DNA of 40,542 nucleotides from NCBI GenBank assembly GCA_021414145.1, contig JAIOOY010000008.1, positions 1-40,542 of the forward strand. Reading direction: 5' to 3'. This DNA comes from Methylophilales bacterium. Its GTDB lineage: Bacteria > Pseudomonadota > Gammaproteobacteria > Burkholderiales > Methylophilaceae. The notes under the pieces are model-generated. The model was not told the DNA's origin. It made no database searches and saw nothing but the letters and a program-made list of their open reading frames with translations. Below are positions 26,455 through 33,971 of the stretch, in pieces. Numbering within the stretch: the stretch's first letter is position 1; each line of letters starts with the position of its first letter. The position numbers and the translations under genes were made by a program.

Positions 26455-28536
26455 ATGGCATTTAACGCCAGCAAAATACCTTTGCGCGAATTTGCATTAC
26501 CGTTACTTATCATCATGATTCTTGGCATGATGGTAGTACCGTTGCCGCCTATTCTGCTTGACCTGTTATTTACTTTCAATATCGCCCTGGCCATGATCGT
26601 CATCATGGTTAGCATCTACACCGTCAAACCTCTCGACTTTGCGGTGTTCCCCACTGTGCTGCTGCTCACCACCTTGATGCGCCTGTCGCTCAACGTGGCA
26701 TCGTCGCGTATCGTTCTGTTGCACGGTCACACCGGGCCTGACGCGGCGGGCAAAGTGATTGAAGCCTTCGGTCACTTCTTAGTTGGTGGTAATTACACTG
26801 TCGGCATCATCGTATTTATCATTTTGGTGATCATCAACTTTGTGGTAATCACCAAGGGCGCAGGACGTATCGCTGAAGTGAGCGCACGTTTCACCTTGGA
26901 CGCGATGCCAGGCAAACAAATGGCGATCGATGCAGATTTGAATGCCGGCCTTATCGGCGAAGAGGACGCTAAAAAACGCCGCGCCTATATCTCGCAAGAG
27001 GCCGAGTTCTATGGTGCGATGGACGGTGCCAGCAAGTTTGTGCGCGGCGATGCCGTCGCTGGCATTTTGATCGTATTCATCAACATCATCGGCGGTCTTA
27101 TCATCGGCATGGCGCAACACGGTTTGGATTTCGCTACCGCTATCAATAATTACACCTTGCTCACCATAGGTGACGGCTTGGTGGCTCAAATTCCAGCACT
27201 GATTATTTCCACCGCAGCCGGTATCGTGGTCACCCGCGTCGGTGGCGATGATGATCAGGACGTAGGCGCACAGTTGCTGGGGCAGATGTTCGCAAATTCC
27301 AAAGTTTTGTACATCACGGGTGGCCTGCTGCTCACCATGGGCATCATTCCCGGCATGCCGCATTTTGCCTTCATACTGCTAGGTGGGCTTTCCGCAGGTA
27401 CTGGCTATCTGATGGACAAGCGCGCACGCGAGGCGCTGCAAGCGGCAACAGATGGGATAAGGCCTACCACAGCACCAGTGCCGCTGGACGAAATGCCAGA
27501 AGTAGGCTGGGAAGACGTACAGGCAGTAGACGTGATCGGACTGGAAGTGGGTTACCGCCTCATCCCTCTGGTGGATCGTGGGCAAGACGGTGAGCTGCTA
27601 CGACGCATTCGTGGTATCCGTAAAAAATTCGCGCTGGATATGGGTTTCTTGGTGCCGCCAGTACACATACGGGACAATCTGGAACTCAAGCCCAACGTCT
27701 ATCGCATCGTATTAAAGGGCGTTGAAATTGGTCAAGGCGAAGGTTTCGTCAACCAATATTTGGCTATCAACCCGGGGCGTGTCACTGGCGAACTCACCGG
27801 TATCAAAACCCAAGACCCTACTTTTGGCTTACCCGCAGTGTGGATAGAAAGCGAAGCGCGTGACCAAGCGCAAGCATTTGGTTATACGGTAGTGGACGCG
27901 TCTACCGTAATTGCCACGCACCTGTCCAACGTCATCCAGACCCACTCCTCCGAGTTGCTGGGCCGCGAAGAGACACAAGCGCTGATAGACAGAGTCGCCA
28001 AAGAATCACCCAAACTGGTGGAAGACATTATCCCCAAAGTATTACAGCTCAGCACCTTGCAACGCGTGTTACAAAACCTGTTGGCAGAGGGCGTACACAT
28101 TCGCGACATGCGAACTATCCTCGAGGTTCTGGCCGACCACGCCGCACGCACACAAGACACCGAAATTCTCACCTCAGTCGTGCGTACCGCTTTAGGTCGC
28201 GCCATTACGCAACAACTGTTTGCAGGGAACGAAGAGATACAAGTGATTGCGCTGGAGCCACGTCTGGAAAGCATACTCATGAATGCCACGCAAACCCCTG
28301 GTGCGGATGGCCCAGGGCTGGAACCTGGCTTGGCTGAGCAACTACTGCAAGGGGTGAGTGAATCCGCCGCAGAACAGGAACAAATGGGCGTGCCGTCGGT
28401 GCTGTTAGTGCCTAGTCAATTACGTACGGTATTGGCGCGATTCTTACGTCGCTCCATCCCCGGCCTCAACGTGCTGTCGCATACCGAAATTCCCGATGGC
28501 CGCACCATCCGCATCGTCCATACTGTGGGTGGCTAA
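26455..28536 (+). CDS. flhA: Flagellar export gate protein FlhA
   Basis: 693 residues, the normal length. The first about 320 residues contain eight membrane segments and the FHIPEP family signature RLSLNVASSRIVLLHGHTGPDAAGKVIEAFG, plus the conserved cytoplasmic loop DAMPGKQMAIDADLNAGLI. The C-terminal domain forms the nonameric cytoplasmic ring that docks export chaperones. The gene ends the flhBA pair. The flhF, flhG and fliA genes that commonly follow are not here; instead a SoxYZ-like gene follows after 104 bp. Confidence 0.96.
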   Translation: MAFNASKIPLREFALPLLIIMILGMMVVPLPPILLDLLFTFNIALAMIVIMVSIYTVKPLDFAVFPTVLLLTTLMRLSLNVASSRIVLLHGHTGPDAAGKVIEAFGHFLVGGNYTVGIIVFIILVIINFVVITKGAGRIAEVSARFTLDAMPGKQMAIDADLNAGLIGEEDAKKRRAYISQEAEFYGAMDGASKFVRGDAVAGILIVFINIIGGLIIGMAQHGLDFATAINNYTLLTIGDGLVAQIPALIISTAAGIVVTRVGGDDDQDVGAQLLGQMFANSKVLYITGGLLLTMGIIPGMPHFAFILLGGLSAGTGYLMDKRAREALQAATDGIRPTTAPVPLDEMPEVGWEDVQAVDVIGLEVGYRLIPLVDRGQDGELLRRIRGIRKKFALDMGFLVPPVHIRDNLELKPNVYRIVLKGVEIGQGEGFVNQYLAINPGRVTGELTGIKTQDPTFGLPAVWIESEARDQAQAFGYTVVDASTVIATHLSNVIQTHSSELLGREETQALIDRVAKESPKLVEDIIPKVLQLSTLQRVLQNLLAEGVHIRDMRTILEVLADHAARTQDTEILTSVVRTALGRAITQQLFAGNEEIQVIALEPRLESILMNATQTPGADGPGLEPGLAEQLLQGVSESAAEQEQMGVPSVLLVPSQLRTVLARFLRRSIPGLNVLSHTEIPDGRTIRIVHTVGG

Positions 28537-28568
28537 CATTTGCAGTCAATTGAACTTTTGCACCCATT

Positions 28569-28584
28569 TGTGACTCAAGTTACA
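28569..28584 (+). promoter_or_regulatory. CRP-like palindrome upstream of the SoxYZ-like gene
   Basis: TGTGA-CTCAAG-TTACA, one mismatch from the TGTGA-N6-TCACA core of CRP-family sites, lies 57 bp before the ATG of the SoxYZ-like gene, in the 104 bp gap after flhA. This is a consensus match by eye only; no clear promoter could be placed relative to it. Confidence 0.25.
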
Positions 28585-28640
28585 GATGTCCACTGAAGCT
28601 TACAACACACTACCTTGGCAGAAAAAATATGGAGAATGTC

Positions 28641-29438
28641 ATGCGTAACACCCGATTGACCTTGGTGACTCTGGCTTTGAGCTTCCTCACTATGGCAAAT
28701 ACTGCTAGTGCCGAAGCCAACCCGGAACTATGGTCAGTACTCAAGCAAAGCTTCTTCGGCAGTAAAAACATAGAGCCTGCCGACTTCATTAAACTAGATG
28801 GCCCCAAACGCGCTGAGAGCGGTGCCCAAGTGCCAATTACGCTGACCATCAGTAAACCGCAAGACACGCCGGATGCCATCAAAAAAGTTTATCTTTTTGT
28901 GGATGCCAACCCAATCCCGCTCACTGCCACTTACTATTTCACGCCTCTTAACGGTAAAGTCGAGCTCGCTACACGCATACGCATGGAGGTAGATTCTTAC
29001 ATCCACGCCGTAGGAGAAACCGCAGATGGCAAACTTTATGTTACTGACGTGGCGATTCGTGCTGCTGGTGGCTGCGGCGGTAGCGTAGATGGCGATGAAA
29101 CAGCGATTCGTGCCGCTTCCGGCAAGATGAAAGTGCATGTAGAGTCCCCTGTGAAATTCGGCGAACCTACGCCCGTCACCTTTCTCATCAAACACCCCAT
29201 GTACACTGGCCTACAGCGTGATCTCGTCTCTGGCGGTTACAAGCCTGCCTTTTTTATGCACAAAGTCGCGTTCACCTATAACAAAAATCCCGTGATGCAT
29301 GTGGACTTTGGTGTAGGTGTGGCGGAAGACCCCTACATGCGTTTTTCTTACCTGCCGGAAGGCCCGGGAACGCTAGAGGTAAGCGCCACAGACAATGAAG
29401 GTAAGACGTTTACTCATCAGCTTGAAGTGGCTAACTAA
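28641..29438 (+). CDS. Quinoprotein dehydrogenase-associated SoxYZ-like carrier protein (fused)
   Basis: 265 residues from the ATG at 28641, chosen because GGAGA sits 5 nt upstream and a signal peptide starts there (MRNTRLTLVTLALSFLTM). Residues about 30-142 resemble SoxY and end in the carrier motif GGCGG with Cys145. Residues about 160-265 resemble SoxZ (VKFGEPTPVTFLIKHPMYTG ... FSYLPEGPGTLEVSATDNEG). In sulfur oxidisers these are separate proteins, and the SoxY Cys at the extreme C-terminus carries sulfur intermediates. The fused form is a known family associated with PQQ dehydrogenases, with unknown cargo. A second protein of that family set, the zinc hydrolase, lies 0.8 kb downstream, and XoxF genes lie 10 kb away. 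The open frame also includes an earlier ATG at 28629, considered less likely. Confidence 0.85.
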   Translation: MRNTRLTLVTLALSFLTMANTASAEANPELWSVLKQSFFGSKNIEPADFIKLDGPKRAESGAQVPITLTISKPQDTPDAIKKVYLFVDANPIPLTATYYFTPLNGKVELATRIRMEVDSYIHAVGETADGKLYVTDVAIRAAGGCGGSVDGDETAIRAASGKMKVHVESPVKFGEPTPVTFLIKHPMYTGLQRDLVSGGYKPAFFMHKVAFTYNKNPVMHVDFGVGVAEDPYMRFSYLPEGPGTLEVSATDNEGKTFTHQLEVAN

Positions 29439-29454
29439 ATCGGCAAGCACCCAA

Positions 29455-29485
29455 TAAAAAAGGGCGCTGTCAGCGCCCTTTTTTA
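29455..29485. terminator. Bidirectional intrinsic terminator
   Basis: AAAAAAGGGCGCT-GTC-AGCGCCCTTTTTT is a perfect stem with T-runs on both strands, placed between the convergent SoxYZ-like gene and cytochrome b561 gene. It should end transcription from both sides. Confidence 0.95.
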
Positions 29486-29500
29486 TTTTCTGTACTCTGG

Positions 29501-30100
29501 TTAGCTACAGCTTGTCATGCGTCCCATCACTTCGTCCTTATCCACGAATTTGTGTTTGAGCGCGGCCAGCACATGTATCCCAATCAAGGTAATCAAAATA
29601 ACCGCTATAGTTTCATGTGTTTCTTTGAACACTGAGCGTATAGCCTCATTATCCAGTCCCTTAATAAAATCCATACCGAACAATTTCACACCATACTTGC
29701 TGTAGGTCGCCATGATAAGTCCGCTCAGTGGCATCAAAAACATCAGCATATACAGCAAATGGTGCGATGCGCTAGCTGCCTTTCTTTGCCATCCAACGAT
29801 GCTTGCAGGAAGTGCTGGCGCTTTGTGCGTAACCTTCCAGTAGATGCGGAACAACACCAGTGCAAAGACAATCACTCCGAATGATTTATGCAGATTAAAG
29901 TAATAACTTCTAGGTGAAATCGCCTCTGATAACTGCACCATATAAATTCCCAAATCAAACAAATCAAATGAGGCTACTTTAGGTGCATCCTTGGGTAAGT
30001 CTGCCATAAACCAACCGACGGTAAACATGCCAAATATCATCAATGCAATCAGCCAATGCAACATAATGGCCACCTTGGTATAGCGTTGCGTATTGCTCAC
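29501..30100 (-). CDS. Cytochrome b561 family membrane protein
   Basis: 199 residues with four membrane helices (about 10-30, 70-88, 110-133 and 163-182). Candidate haem b ligands are the His of MLHWLIALMIFG in helix 1, NLHKSFGVIVFAL in helix 2, ASHHLLYMLMF in helix 3 and THETIAVILITLIGIH in helix 4. This fits the bacterial CybB-type cytochrome b561. Such proteins move electrons between the quinone pool and periplasmic carriers. It is convergent with the SoxYZ-like gene and divergent from the zinc hydrolase, so it may be the membrane partner of that set; this role is inferred from position. Confidence 0.9.
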   Translation of the reverse strand: MSNTQRYTKVAIMLHWLIALMIFGMFTVGWFMADLPKDAPKVASFDLFDLGIYMVQLSEAISPRSYYFNLHKSFGVIVFALVLFRIYWKVTHKAPALPASIVGWQRKAASASHHLLYMLMFLMPLSGLIMATYSKYGVKLFGMDFIKGLDNEAIRSVFKETHETIAVILITLIGIHVLAALKHKFVDKDEVMGRMTSCS

Positions 30101-30160
30101 TTGTAATACTCCTCAATAAAAACCGAATGGGTGAATCTTAGCGCATGTAGAATTGTCGTA

Positions 30161-30183
30161 ATGTCTGTTCACTAAAAAGACAT
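30161..30183. promoter_or_regulatory. Inverted repeat in the b561/hydrolase divergent gap
   Basis: ATGTCT-N11-AGACAT is a perfect 6 bp dyad in the 116 bp divergent region between cytochrome b561 and the zinc hydrolase. It could be an operator controlling both, but there is no known regulator to match it to. Confidence 0.25.
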
Positions 30184-30216
30184 CATTTTGTAATCTTAGT
30201 TCATGAAAGCACTCTT

Positions 30217-31125
30217 ATGCTATACCGTCTAGTCACCTTGCTTTTATTTATTTCTACCAGCGTATACGCTGATCCATTAACGATGAAAGAAGTTGCCGAA
30301 GGAGTGTTCATCCACCAAGGTGCGCATGAAGAATTGGATGAAGGCTATCACGGCGACATCGCCAATATCGGCTTTGTGGTAGGTAACGACGCGGTGGCGG
30401 TGATAGATACTGGCGGCAGCAAACAAGTGGGCGACAGGCTGCGCGAGGCGATTGTTAAAGTCACGGCACTACCCATACGCTTTGTCATCAATACCCACAT
30501 TCACCCCGACCACGTGTTCGGCAATGCCTCTTTTGTGCAAGACAAACCAGAGTTTATCGGTCACGCCAAACTGGGCGACGCGATGGAGTTGCGTCGTGAT
30601 ATTTACATCAAAAATAATACTGATGTACTCGGCGCAGCCTTTGCTGGCAGCGCATTGATCAAGCCCACAAAGGCCGTCAGTGACACTTTGGAGATTGATT
30701 TAGGCGGGCGCAACCTGCAACTTAAAGCTTGGTCAACCGCACACACCAACACCGATCTAACCGTATTCGACGAAGGCTCCAGTACGCTGTGGACAGGCGA
30801 CCTGCTGTTTGTTGAGCGTACCCCCGCTATGGATGGTGACACTCGTAATTGGCTCAAGCTCATCCCGCAACTCAAAGCCATACCCGCCAAATTGGCCGTG
30901 CCTGGACACGGTACCGCTACACCTCAATGGCAAGCCGCGTTTGATAAGGAACAACATTATTTTGAGGTGGTATTGGCTGATATCCGCGCCAACATTGCCA
31001 AAGGCGTCACCATGGAAAAAACCATGGATAGTGCCGCCACCAGTGAAAAGGGCAATTGGGTACTATTCAACTCGGTAAATCGGCGCAATATCAATCTGCT
31101 GTATCCGCAACTGGAGTGGGAATAG
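30217..31125 (+). CDS. Quinoprotein relay system zinc metallohydrolase (MBL fold, SoxH-related)
   Basis: 302 residues with a signal peptide (MLYRLVTLLLFISTSVYA), so probably periplasmic. The metallo-beta-lactamase fold has the zinc motif THIHPDH with His94, His96, Asp98 and His99, then FIGHAKL, STAHTNTDL and VPGHG for the remaining ligands. It resembles the SoxH-like hydrolases that co-occur with PQQ-dependent dehydrogenases and fused SoxYZ-like carriers. By analogy it may cleave a thioester or persulfide-linked adduct from the carrier Cys. No substrate has been shown. It is divergent from cytochrome b561. Confidence 0.85.
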   Translation: MLYRLVTLLLFISTSVYADPLTMKEVAEGVFIHQGAHEELDEGYHGDIANIGFVVGNDAVAVIDTGGSKQVGDRLREAIVKVTALPIRFVINTHIHPDHVFGNASFVQDKPEFIGHAKLGDAMELRRDIYIKNNTDVLGAAFAGSALIKPTKAVSDTLEIDLGGRNLQLKAWSTAHTNTDLTVFDEGSSTLWTGDLLFVERTPAMDGDTRNWLKLIPQLKAIPAKLAVPGHGTATPQWQAAFDKEQHYFEVVLADIRANIAKGVTMEKTMDSAATSEKGNWVLFNSVNRRNINLLYPQLEWE

Positions 31126-31132
31126 CACCTGC

Positions 31133-31138
31133 TATAAT
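31133..31138 (+). promoter_or_regulatory. TATAAT -10 box for tonB
   Basis: A perfect TATAAT preceded by TGC (extended -10 like) lies 28 bp before the tonB ATG. No good -35 is visible. It begins just after the hydrolase stop codon, so tonB and the kinase are likely transcribed on their own. Confidence 0.45.
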
Positions 31139-31165
31139 TTCCCGTTTTGTAACCCTTTTGTTCGC

Positions 31166-31960
31166 ATGTCATACGCAACGGAACCCTTGATGGAGAACGC
31201 ACAGCGCCAGAGTGATTTCATACTCATCGCGCTACTAATTTCTATTGGCTTACACAGCACGGCGATTGGCTTTTTGCCGGGGTTTGGTAAATCTCCTGCC
31301 CCGCTGACCCCGCCGCCACTGACAGTAGAACTGGTGACTCCAGAAGCACCTCCCCCTCCGCCACCCATTAAAGAACCTGAACCCGAGAAACCACAGCCTA
31401 AACCGGAACCAAAACCAACGCCTGTTTCACAACCACCAAAACCCGCTCCGGTACAGAAAGTGCTAACGCCTGAACCGCCTCCAACATCGTCGCCACGGAA
31501 TGAGCCACCGCCCACACCGGCAGCCGAAACTGCAAAACCTGTGGAACCTTCACCCCAACCAGTGATAGCAGTAGAGCAAAAATTTAACGAGCCACCACCC
31601 ACATCTACTGTGTCAGCGCAAACCCCAGTTGCTCCGCAAGAGTCTGACGCAAACCACAAAGCCGCCATTGTTGGTTACGGCAATCAACTAACCACGGAGA
31701 TGTCAAAAAACCAGAACTATCCCAAGCGCGCAAAAGAAAAAAACTGGACAGGTAAGGGCAGGATTTTATTGAAATACGATCCGAAGTCTAAAAAATTCAG
31801 CTATGTCATCTCGCAAACCAGTGGCAGAGCTATATTAGACGACGATGCGAAGCAAAATCTGCAAAATGCGCTGAGTTCGGTACCGCCTACTGGGCTGGTT
31901 GCGGACATCCCGTTCGAAGTCGAAATTCCCTTTGTCTACAGGCTAGAAATCTCTCAGTAA
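31166..31960 (+). CDS. tonB: TonB energy-transducing protein
   Basis: 264 residues. One N-terminal membrane helix (SDFILIALLISIGLHSTAIGF, about 16-36) carries the conserved His-containing SxxxH segment that contacts ExbB/ExbD. A long periplasmic Pro/Glu/Lys-rich spacer follows (about 45-160). The C-terminal TonB domain (YPKRAKEKNWTGKGRILLKYD ... ILDDDAKQNLQNALSSVPP) ends near residue 264. It powers TonB-dependent outer membrane receptors. No exbB, exbD or receptor gene is adjacent. A second ATG at 31190 with GGAA upstream is an alternative start. Its stop overlaps the start of a histidine kinase (TAATG), which is unusual. Confidence 0.88.
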   Translation: MSYATEPLMENAQRQSDFILIALLISIGLHSTAIGFLPGFGKSPAPLTPPPLTVELVTPEAPPPPPPIKEPEPEKPQPKPEPKPTPVSQPPKPAPVQKVLTPEPPPTSSPRNEPPPTPAAETAKPVEPSPQPVIAVEQKFNEPPPTSTVSAQTPVAPQESDANHKAAIVGYGNQLTTEMSKNQNYPKRAKEKNWTGKGRILLKYDPKSKKFSYVISQTSGRAILDDDAKQNLQNALSSVPPTGLVADIPFEVEIPFVYRLEISQ

Positions 31961-33420
31961 TGCCGAAATCACGCTCTCTCCGCGATTTGCTACTCGCTCA
32001 TGAGCTGATTTTTTTGCTCTTAGTAATTTTGGCTGGAACAGCTGGAGGTTACGGTATCCATCTATGGCGAGTTGCATCGAGTGAATCGGTACGTATTAGC
32101 CAACTCACCGAAGAAATCCAGCAAACACGTGGTGATTTATATCGGCAAATGAAAGAGTTATTTGATGCCCAGTTTCTTGAGGATAACGAAGCCAAAGGTG
32201 AATACGAACGTTACACAGTGGGGATAGAGCAGCATTTTCGGCAGCTCTTGCATCTAGCAAAAGGGAACGATGAATTATCTGCCATAACTAATATGCACGC
32301 GGCTTATAACGAGTTTTTAGCGCAAACGCAGGACTTGTTTAATCACGTACTTCCGCCCGATGCTGTGCATCAAACTGACTTAAAAAAGAAGCTTAACGGT
32401 GAGCTTGAATTAAAGGTGCTACACCAGTACGAAAGCGTCACTCGTCACGCTGAAAATCTACTAGCGCACAAACAAGAACAGGTGCGCCATAATCTTTACA
32501 TAGCTGACCGCGCAGCGACGATTATCCTTGCCATACCCATGCTGCTGGGAATCGCATTACTTTTATTCTCCCGCACCTTTTTACAACGTGCCATTGCCCG
32601 TCCCATCGCCGCTGTATTACGCGCGACACAGGAGATCAGTACAGGCAAACTTCAACACCGTGCCCCCGAAATAGGTACCACCGAACTAGCCCAGCTAGGG
32701 CTTGCCATCAACCGCATGGCTGACGATTTGGCGCACAGCCAAGAAGCTTTGATTAAAAGCGAAAAACAAGCGGCACAAGGTGCATTGGTGCCAGTGCTGG
32801 CGCATAACATCCGCAATCCGCTGGCGAGCATACGCGCTACTGCACAAGTGGCCGATGATCCCGGGCTGGATCTTAATATCCGCCAATCACTGAGCGACAT
32901 CATTGCCACTGTAGACAGGCTGGAGCGCTGGACTGGAGCGCTACTCGCCTATCTGCATCCGCTAAAACCACAAATCACCAGCACCACATTACTTACGCTC
33001 GTAGATGGCGCACTGTCTTTACTGCAAGCCAAACTCAAAGAAAGAAATATCAAGATCGACGCTGCTGAACTAGATGTTTCTCTCAAAGCCGACGTTCATT
33101 TGATGGAGCAGGCGATTTACAATTTGCTGCTGAATGCCATTGATGCCTCGCCACACAACTCCATAATCGAAGTAATGGGCGCGGAACACATGGGGTTTGT
33201 GTCCTTGCGGATAACCGACCAAGGTAGTGGAATACCATTCACACCGGAAAATACTACTAAAAATAATGCACTCACCCCTGGCCCGACAACCAAAAAAATG
33301 GGCACAGGTCTAGGTATTCCGTTTGCGTTCAAGGTGTGTGAGGCACACCATGGCACTCTTGCTTTCAAAGTTGGAGAGAATGGTGGCACGACCGTAACAA
33401 TGTCATTTAATACTACGTAA
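31960..33420 (+). CDS. Orphan membrane sensor histidine kinase
   Basis: 486 residues. A first membrane helix (about 10-32), a helical periplasmic sensor region (about 33-180, with no named domain recognised), a second helix (about 183-203) and a HAMP linker (RAIARPIAAVLRATQEISTG) lead to the HisKA H-box LAHNIRNPLASIRA and a HATPase domain with NAIDAS, TDQGSGIP and GTGLGIPFAFKVCEAHHG. The H-box is NtrB/ZraS-like. No response regulator lies beside it. Translation is coupled to tonB by TAATG, so a link with TonB-dependent uptake is suggested by position only. Confidence 0.9.
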   Translation: MPKSRSLRDLLLAHELIFLLLVILAGTAGGYGIHLWRVASSESVRISQLTEEIQQTRGDLYRQMKELFDAQFLEDNEAKGEYERYTVGIEQHFRQLLHLAKGNDELSAITNMHAAYNEFLAQTQDLFNHVLPPDAVHQTDLKKKLNGELELKVLHQYESVTRHAENLLAHKQEQVRHNLYIADRAATIILAIPMLLGIALLLFSRTFLQRAIARPIAAVLRATQEISTGKLQHRAPEIGTTELAQLGLAINRMADDLAHSQEALIKSEKQAAQGALVPVLAHNIRNPLASIRATAQVADDPGLDLNIRQSLSDIIATVDRLERWTGALLAYLHPLKPQITSTTLLTLVDGALSLLQAKLKERNIKIDAAELDVSLKADVHLMEQAIYNLLLNAIDASPHNSIIEVMGAEHMGFVSLRITDQGSGIPFTPENTTKNNALTPGPTTKKMGTGLGIPFAFKVCEAHHGTLAFKVGENGGTTVTMSFNTT

Positions 33421-33487
33421 TTGCTTGCGTTAGGCGCAAATTTTCACAACAATGATGGTGTTATTTATTCTTAAGTCGGTTTGTTAA

Positions 33488-33943
33488 ATGCTCAACCAAG
33501 TTATCCCAGATTTCTCCCTCCCCGCAACCAGTGGCAAGACCTTTCAGCTATCTGAATATCAAGGAAAAAATATCGTACTGTATTTTTATCCTAAGGACGC
33601 AACCCCAGGTTGCACCACCGAAGGTCAGCAATTTCGTGACGCTTACAGCGCGTTTCAAACTGCCAACACCGAGATTTTTGGCATCTCACGTGATAGTTTG
33701 AAATCTCACGAGAACTTTAAAACAAAATTCAGTTTTCCTTTTGAATTGCTCAGTGATAGCGAAGAATTGGCCTGTAATTTATTCAAAGTCATCAAGATGA
33801 AGAATATGTATGGTAAACAAGTGCGTGGCATAGAACGTAGCACTTTTTTAATCGATGCCACCGGAAAGCTACGCCAAGAATGGCGTACTGTTAAAGTTGC
33901 CAACCACGTAGAATCGGTATTAGTTGCAGCACAAAACCTTTAA
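33488..33943 (+). CDS. bcp: Thioredoxin-dependent peroxiredoxin, BCP/PrxQ type
   Basis: 151 residues of the bacterioferritin comigratory protein family, reducing peroxides. The peroxidatic Cys42 lies in YPKDATPGCTTEGQQFRD. The resolving Cys five residues later found in many PrxQ proteins is replaced by Gln; Cys96 (LACNLFKV) could serve instead, as in BCP proteins with a distant resolving Cys. The remaining GISRDSLKSHENF and the C-terminal RTVKVANHVESVL are typical. It is 67 bp after the kinase and 28 bp before the phoH-like gene. Confidence 0.93.
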   Translation: MLNQVIPDFSLPATSGKTFQLSEYQGKNIVLYFYPKDATPGCTTEGQQFRDAYSAFQTANTEIFGISRDSLKSHENFKTKFSFPFELLSDSEELACNLFKVIKMKNMYGKQVRGIERSTFLIDATGKLRQEWRTVKVANHVESVLVAAQNL

Positions 33944-33971
33944 CTTTTTGAGAACCTTTCGGATTTAGTCA

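Noticed and set aside
26779-27363. 194-residue minus-strand ORF inside flhA
   Set aside because: Antisense to the conserved membrane domain of flhA with no family resemblance.
31132-31668. 178-residue Gly/Ser-rich minus-strand ORF
   Set aside because: It is the complement of the Pro-rich spacer of tonB; low-complexity shadow.
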